Assembly: GCF_000834635.1 (NCBI RefSeq)
Contig: NZ_JXQV01000030.1
Location: forward strand, 496,001-560,000
DNA: 64,000 bases
Origin: Agrobacterium tumefaciens
GTDB taxonomy: Bacteria; Pseudomonadota; Alphaproteobacteria; Rhizobiales; Rhizobiaceae
Direction of reading: 5' to 3'
Shown: one piece after another, positions 60,150 through 64,000 of the stretch
Layout: every line of letters begins with the position of its first letter
How positions within the stretch are numbered: position 1 is the first letter of the stretch
Notes under the pieces: generated by a model
The model's input: only the letters and a program-made list of their open reading frames with translations
Databases searched by the model: none
What the model was told of the DNA's origin: nothing
Position numbers and translations under genes: made by a program

Positions 60150-60564
60150 TGGTCTCGACAACCTCATGGCCGCAATGGATCGCGTGAAAAACGCACCCCG
60201 CAAGAGCATCAACACGGCGCTTATCTCATCGGCGGAAGAACTGGCCGCGATGCAGCGGCACCTTGCGCCCGACGATCCGGCGACCAGCGCCCCCGACCTG
60301 AAGACCTCTATTGCCGTCATAGGCCCCGGCCAGATGACACCGCCGTATAGCCAGCCGGGCGGCTCGCGCGTGGCGGGCGAGAATGAGGTGATCGTGACCG
60401 CTGGAAATACAGACGTTCGCTATCCGCATCTTGTCGAATACGGGACTAGCAAGACCGAAGCACAGCCATTTTTTTGGCCTGCCGTTCGCCTTCTGCGCAA
60501 ACGACTTCAGCAACGCATTGATCGTGCCGGGCGCAAGGCCGTCCGTGACGCATGGAAAGGATGA
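60139..60564 (+). CDS. HK97 gp10-like tail-completion protein
   Basis: A 141-residue protein from ATG 60139 (MANDGLDNLMAAMDRVKNAP), with VRYPHLVEYGTSKTEAQPFFWPAVR, the HK97 gp10 family signature (VxYAxxxExGT...QPFxxPA). A start at 60109 would extend deep into the connector gene and is rejected. Confidence 0.85.
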   Translation: MANDGLDNLMAAMDRVKNAPRKSINTALISSAEELAAMQRHLAPDDPATSAPDLKTSIAVIGPGQMTPPYSQPGGSRVAGENEVIVTAGNTDVRYPHLVEYGTSKTEAQPFFWPAVRLLRKRLQQRIDRAGRKAVRDAWKG

Positions 60565-60980
60565 TCTTGGAACCCGTTCTTGCACTCCAAACCGCTCTTC
60601 GTTCCCGGCTCATCAACAAGCCAGACGTGACGGCGCTTGTCCCTGCCGATCATATCCGCGCCGGAAGCACCCGGCCCGACAAGACGCCGTGCATCACCAT
60701 CAGTGACGGCACCACGACCTTGCACGGCAATGATTATTCCAGCCAGACTGCAGCGTGGGTTTATCTCGACATGCATGTCTGGACGCTGGGTGCCGGACAG
60801 GATGCCGCCAAGGAAATCACCGGCACCGTTGCCGCCGCCCTGTCCAAATACAATCTGCCCATTGATGGCGGATATTGCGACCATTTCAAAGTTACCGAAA
60901 CCCGATTCCCACGCGACCCGGACCCTAGCTATGGGCATGCCGTTCTGTCCGTCGAAGCCCTCATTCGGTGGATGGCTTAA
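60552..60980 (+). CDS. DUF3168 tail terminator-like protein
   Basis: A 142-residue protein of the DUF3168 family (tail-completion/tail terminator). Signature parts are LEPVLALQTALRSRLINKPD, then VTALVPADHIR, and DYSSQTAAWVYLDMHVWTLG. An ATG at 60561 or TTG at 60567 might be the true start. Confidence 0.82.
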   Translation: MERMILEPVLALQTALRSRLINKPDVTALVPADHIRAGSTRPDKTPCITISDGTTTLHGNDYSSQTAAWVYLDMHVWTLGAGQDAAKEITGTVAAALSKYNLPIDGGYCDHFKVTETRFPRDPDPSYGHAVLSVEALIRWMA

Positions 60981-61297
60981 TGCTCAACATCGGAAACATG
61001 GATCGGCGCATCACCATCGACCGACAGACCGAAACCGTGAAGCCATCCGGCGACGTGGTGAAAGTCTGGACGCCGCTAGCCGTGGTGTGGGCCGAAGTGC
61101 TTCAGCAGACGGCCACAGAATTCTTCACAGGCTACGGCGAAGCTGAAACCGGCACCATGATTTTCCGTGTCAGATATCGCCCTGGCATTACGACCGCCGA
61201 CCGTGTCACCCATCAGGGACAATCCTACGGCCTGAAGGAAATCAAGGAACTTGGCAGGCTTGAAGCCCTTGAGCTTCGCGGCGAGGTCATCAAATGA
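60980..61297 (+). CDS. phage head closure protein (head-tail joining)
   Basis: A 105-residue protein, MLNIGNMDRRITIDRQTETV, then VWTPLAVVWAEVLQQTATEFF and FRVRYRPGITTADRVTHQGQ, which is the SPP1 gp16-like head closure/head-tail adaptor family. ATG 60980 overlaps the previous stop (TAATG). Confidence 0.88.
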   Translation: MLNIGNMDRRITIDRQTETVKPSGDVVKVWTPLAVVWAEVLQQTATEFFTGYGEAETGTMIFRVRYRPGITTADRVTHQGQSYGLKEIKELGRLEALELRGEVIK

Positions 61298-61680
61298 CCC
61301 ATCTTCGCGGCGTGAAACCATCCATTCAGTCAGACGCAAGCGCGCTCAAAAAGGCACCCGCCGCGCCGAAGCACCTTTCGGAATACGCCCGTGCCGAATG
61401 GAAACGGATCATGCCCGGCCTCATTGAACGCGGAATTATCACCCGTGGCGATGTCGGCGGCGTCGAAGATTATTGCCGTGCCCGTGGCCTTGTCCGCGAA
61501 ATTGAGGACGCGCTTCGCACCTCCGGCGATATCGATCTGAAGCTTTGCCGCGCACAGGACAAGGCGATGCAGACAGCCCGGCAGCTTGCCGCCGAATACG
61601 GTCTTTCGCCTGTATCCCGTGCGCGTGTTGGCAGCGTCATCGCTACAGACGACAGCGATAATCCTTTGGCGGTGCATTGA
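61294..61680 (+). CDS. terminase small subunit, P27 family
   Basis: A 128-residue DNA-recognition subunit. LSEYARAEWKRIMPGLIERG and DYCRARGLVREIEDALRTSG match the P27-type small terminase. It overlaps the head closure gene by 4 bp and the large subunit by 1 bp. Confidence 0.85.
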   Translation: MTHLRGVKPSIQSDASALKKAPAAPKHLSEYARAEWKRIMPGLIERGIITRGDVGGVEDYCRARGLVREIEDALRTSGDIDLKLCRAQDKAMQTARQLAAEYGLSPVSRARVGSVIATDDSDNPLAVH

Positions 61681-63317
61681 TGGCTAGCACCTATCCCGAT
61701 TGGATTTTCGATGGCAGCGAAATTCCCGACCCCTTCGGCTATGGCGAACGGGCCGTGAAGTTTCTCAGGTTGCTGAAGCATCCGAACAGCACCGCGCCGA
61801 AGTCCGCTTTCCAGCTTCACGATTGGCAGGAACGGATTGTTCGCCGTATCTACGGACCCCGGCACCCTGACGGCAGACGCATTGTCGAAACCGTGTTCTG
61901 GATGATCCCACGCGGAAATCGTAAGACCAGCCTTGCCGCTGCCCTTGCCCTGCTTCATACCATCGGCCCGGAACGTGTTCCTGCCGGACAGGTGATCTTT
62001 GCCGCGTCCGACCGCGAACAGGCTGGCCTTGGCTTCAAGGAAGCCGCCAATATCGTTCGCATGGACAAGCGGCTTGTCGCCGCAACTCGCATCTATGACG
62101 CCCATAACAGCGCCAAGAAGATCGCCCTCAAGTCCGAAGGTGTCGAGCTTCAGGCGATTTCTAGCGACGGCGCGGCCCAGCACGGCAAGACGCCCGCATT
62201 CGTTCTTGTCGATGAAATTCACGTCTGGAAGGGCCGCGACCTCTGGGAAGCCCTCAAGTCCGGCATGGTCAAGACCAGCGGCACTTTGATGGTGATCGCT
62301 ACCACTGCCGGGCGTGGTTCTGAAAACCTTGGCTTTGCCGAATACGATTATGCCCGCAAGGTCGCGCTTGGCGAAATCGACAACCCGGCATATCTGCCGA
62401 TCATCTTCGAAGCGGCACCCGGCGACGATTGGCAGGACGAAGCCGTTTGGCATCGCTGCAATCCCGGCCTTGCCAACGGTTTCCCGAACTTGAACGCCCT
62501 TCGCACCGCCGCGCGGGAAGCCGCCGACCGGCCCGCCGAACGATTCGCATTCCAGCAGTTCAACTTGAATGTATGGATGGCGGCTTCCCGCGATCCCCTC
62601 TTTGATATGGCTGTTTATGACGCCGGGCGCGATCCGAACTTTGAACTTGCCGACCTCGAAAATCTACCGTGCTGGCTTGGTGTAGACTTGTCACGCTCCG
62701 GTGACTTGACCGCCGTTGTCGGCGCTTGGAAACACGATGACGGGCGCGTATCCGTCCACCCATGGTTCTTCCTGCCGTCTAATGGCTTGGAAGATAAGGC
62801 ACGGCTTGAACAGGCTCCATATCCCCGGTGGCGCGACGATGGCTTGTTGAACGTCATTGACGGGCCGGTGATCGAACCGGACGCCGTTGCCGATCATATC
62901 ATTGATCTTTGCGGACGCTTCGACGTGCAAGAGGTGGTCTTTGACCCGTCGCTTGCCGCGCCTATCATGCATAAACTGATCGATCACGGCATCAACGTGC
63001 TTCAGGTCCGACAAACGCCCGTGAATATGCACGGCCCGATTTGCGATCTTGAGCGTGTCGTGAACGGAAAACGTATCCGGCACGACGATCACCCCATCCT
63101 CCGCAACCACTTCGAAAGTGTCGTGGTGAAGCGTTCAACCAACGCGGGGGAGCTTGTCACGATGCACAAGGGAACTCGCCACAGCAACCATATCGACGGC
63201 GCTATCGCTTCCGCACTGGCCGTGTCCCGTGCCGCCACGAACGACAACCGCCGATCCATTTTTGACCTTGATCCCGACGATTTTGACCGGCTCCGCGACG
63301 AAGCCGAAGCAGCATAG
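61680..63317 (+). CDS. terminase large subunit
   Basis: The packaging ATPase-nuclease, 545 residues from ATG 61680 in the overlap TGATG. Walker A-like FWMIPRGNRKTSLAAALAL, Walker B AFVLVDEIHVWKG, coupling IATTAGRGSENLG, nuclease acidic sites GVDLSRSGDLTAV, VFDPSLAAPIM and SNHIDGAIASALAVS. The family is the HK97/P27-associated type. It follows the connectors, not the portal. Confidence 0.93.
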   Translation: MASTYPDWIFDGSEIPDPFGYGERAVKFLRLLKHPNSTAPKSAFQLHDWQERIVRRIYGPRHPDGRRIVETVFWMIPRGNRKTSLAAALALLHTIGPERVPAGQVIFAASDREQAGLGFKEAANIVRMDKRLVAATRIYDAHNSAKKIALKSEGVELQAISSDGAAQHGKTPAFVLVDEIHVWKGRDLWEALKSGMVKTSGTLMVIATTAGRGSENLGFAEYDYARKVALGEIDNPAYLPIIFEAAPGDDWQDEAVWHRCNPGLANGFPNLNALRTAAREAADRPAERFAFQQFNLNVWMAASRDPLFDMAVYDAGRDPNFELADLENLPCWLGVDLSRSGDLTAVVGAWKHDDGRVSVHPWFFLPSNGLEDKARLEQAPYPRWRDDGLLNVIDGPVIEPDAVADHIIDLCGRFDVQEVVFDPSLAAPIMHKLIDHGINVLQVRQTPVNMHGPICDLERVVNGKRIRHDDHPILRNHFESVVVKRSTNAGELVTMHKGTRHSNHIDGAIASALAVSRAATNDNRRSIFDLDPDDFDRLRDEAEAA

Positions 63318-63328
63318 GAGCCACAAAG

Positions 63329-64000
63329 ATGGCAGATGATGAACAGCGCCTTTTAGTCTCGTTTGAGGCCCGGCTTACGAAATTCGAACGTGACCTTGAG
63401 CGCGGCAAAAACCGAACCCGCCGCGATTTCGGCCAAATGAAAAAGGATGCCGAAACCGCCGGTTCGGGTATTTCGAAGGCCATGGACGGCGCAATGAAAA
63501 CGATGGGCGCTTTTGGCAAGGGTTTGGCTGGTGGCATCATTGGCGGCTTGGCGATTGGCGGGCTGGATGCCGTCATCGGGCGCGTGGCCGATCTGACGAA
63601 GGGCGTTGCGAATATTGGCAATGAAGCCAAACGTGCCGGCCTATCCAGTCGCGCCTTCCAAGAGCTTTCTCACGTTGCCAATCAAGCTCGCGTCCCGGTT
63701 GATGCCCTTGTCGATGGTATGAAAGAGCTGCACATTCGGGCAGATGAATTTCTGACCGATGGAACAGGCGCGGGAGCTGATGCCTTCCGCCGCCTTGGAT
63801 ACACTGCAACAGAGTTGCGTCGAAAACTTCAAGACCCGTCGGCCTTGCTTGCCGAGATCCTTGATCGCATGCGTGGCCTCGAGCAATTTCAGCAGAAGCG
63901 GCTATTTGAGGATATCTTCGGTGGTGAAGGTGGTGAGCAATTTGTGCAGCTTCTGTCACAAGGTGCTGACGGCATCCGCGCCACGATCAAAGAAGCGCAC
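63329..64000 (+). CDS. phage tail tape measure protein (3' end missing)
   Basis: Open to the window end (224 residues seen). The N-terminal helix has KFERDLERGKNRTRRDFGQM, then a Gly-rich hydrophobic stretch (AFGKGLAGGIIGGLAIGGLDA, ~60-85) and NIGNEAKRAGLSSRAFQELS, typical of tape measure and tail-length proteins. It determines tail length and suggests a non-contractile or contractile tailed phage. It comes 11 bp after the large terminase. Confidence 0.85.
   Translation, partial: MADDEQRLLVSFEARLTKFERDLERGKNRTRRDFGQMKKDAETAGSGISKAMDGAMKTMGAFGKGLAGGIIGGLAIGGLDAVIGRVADLTKGVANIGNEAKRAGLSSRAFQELSHVANQARVPVDALVDGMKELHIRADEFLTDGTGAGADAFRRLGYTATELRRKLQDPSALLAEILDRMRGLEQFQQKRLFEDIFGGEGGEQFVQLLSQGADGIRATIKEAH

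Noticed and set aside
53600-64000. Possibility that the element is a capsid-forming phage satellite (cf-PICI)
   Set aside because: Such islands lack tail genes, but here tail terminator, chaperone-like and tape measure genes are present and no alpA-type regulator is seen. It cannot be excluded without the other end.
1-64000. CRISPR array or insertion sequence
   Set aside because: I saw no regularly spaced repeats, transposase or terminal inverted repeats anywhere in the window.

Overview
This window is a GC-rich chromosomal segment of an alphaproteobacterium, most likely a Rhizobiaceae member of the Agrobacterium/Rhizobium type. The evidence is a divK-pleD pair, a 14-gene nuo operon with a small exported-protein gene inserted between nuoD and nuoE, a short prolyl-tRNA synthetase without the editing insertion, RNase J, and small families typical of Rhizobiales (DUF3572, DUF1467, DUF983). 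The assignment rests on recognised protein families and gene order; no search was run.

Layout. 1-5.7 kb: a truncated TetR regulator, an AraC regulator and two tandem paralogous soluble PAS-PAS chemoreceptors, each ending in a CheR-tethering-like SWEEF tail and followed by a hairpin. 5.8-11.6 kb: aidB, divergent from a pyrB-pyrC'-plsY-dprA cluster in which the dihydroorotase homologue has lost every metal ligand. 11.6-19.8 kb: a small convergent gene, then topA-rnr-DUF983-NUDIX-MFS-rpmG. 20.4-29.3 kb: divK-pleD, DUF3572, dinB with an N-terminal zinc-ribbon-like extension, an L,D-transpeptidase, a small secreted protein, dnaE and a 28-codon membrane microprotein. 29.7-33.1 kb: proS-lolC-lolD. 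33.3-33.6 kb: a gene-poor stretch that may encode a small RNA. 33.7-52.2 kb: nuoA-N, then birA, rnj, mce and a DUF1467 gene, all on the minus strand. 52.6-53.5 kb: two identical tRNA-Asp genes and a tRNA-Val gene.

53.5 kb to the end: a prophage or phage-derived element that probably uses the tRNA-Val 3' end as its attachment site. A tyrosine integrase is followed directly by a tightly overlapping structural operon, with no visible repressor, replication or excision genes on this side. The structural order is unusual: portal, GTA gp10-like tail protein, fused protease-capsid, a second tail-chaperone-like protein, HNH nuclease, a protein with a duplicated helix-turn-helix-like unit, head-tail connector, HK97 gp10-like, DUF3168, head closure, small terminase, large terminase, tape measure (cut by the window end). 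Terminase genes therefore come after the head-tail connectors, and no major tail tube gene precedes the tape measure.

Working together, the backbone covers chemotaxis, pyrimidine synthesis, DNA topology and repair, RNA decay, the asymmetric-division/c-di-GMP pathway, lipoprotein export and respiratory complex I. The most interesting accessory content is the rearranged phage module. The most interesting backbone points are the metal-site-less PyrC homologue, the candidate sRNA beside proS and the small unannotated ORFs.
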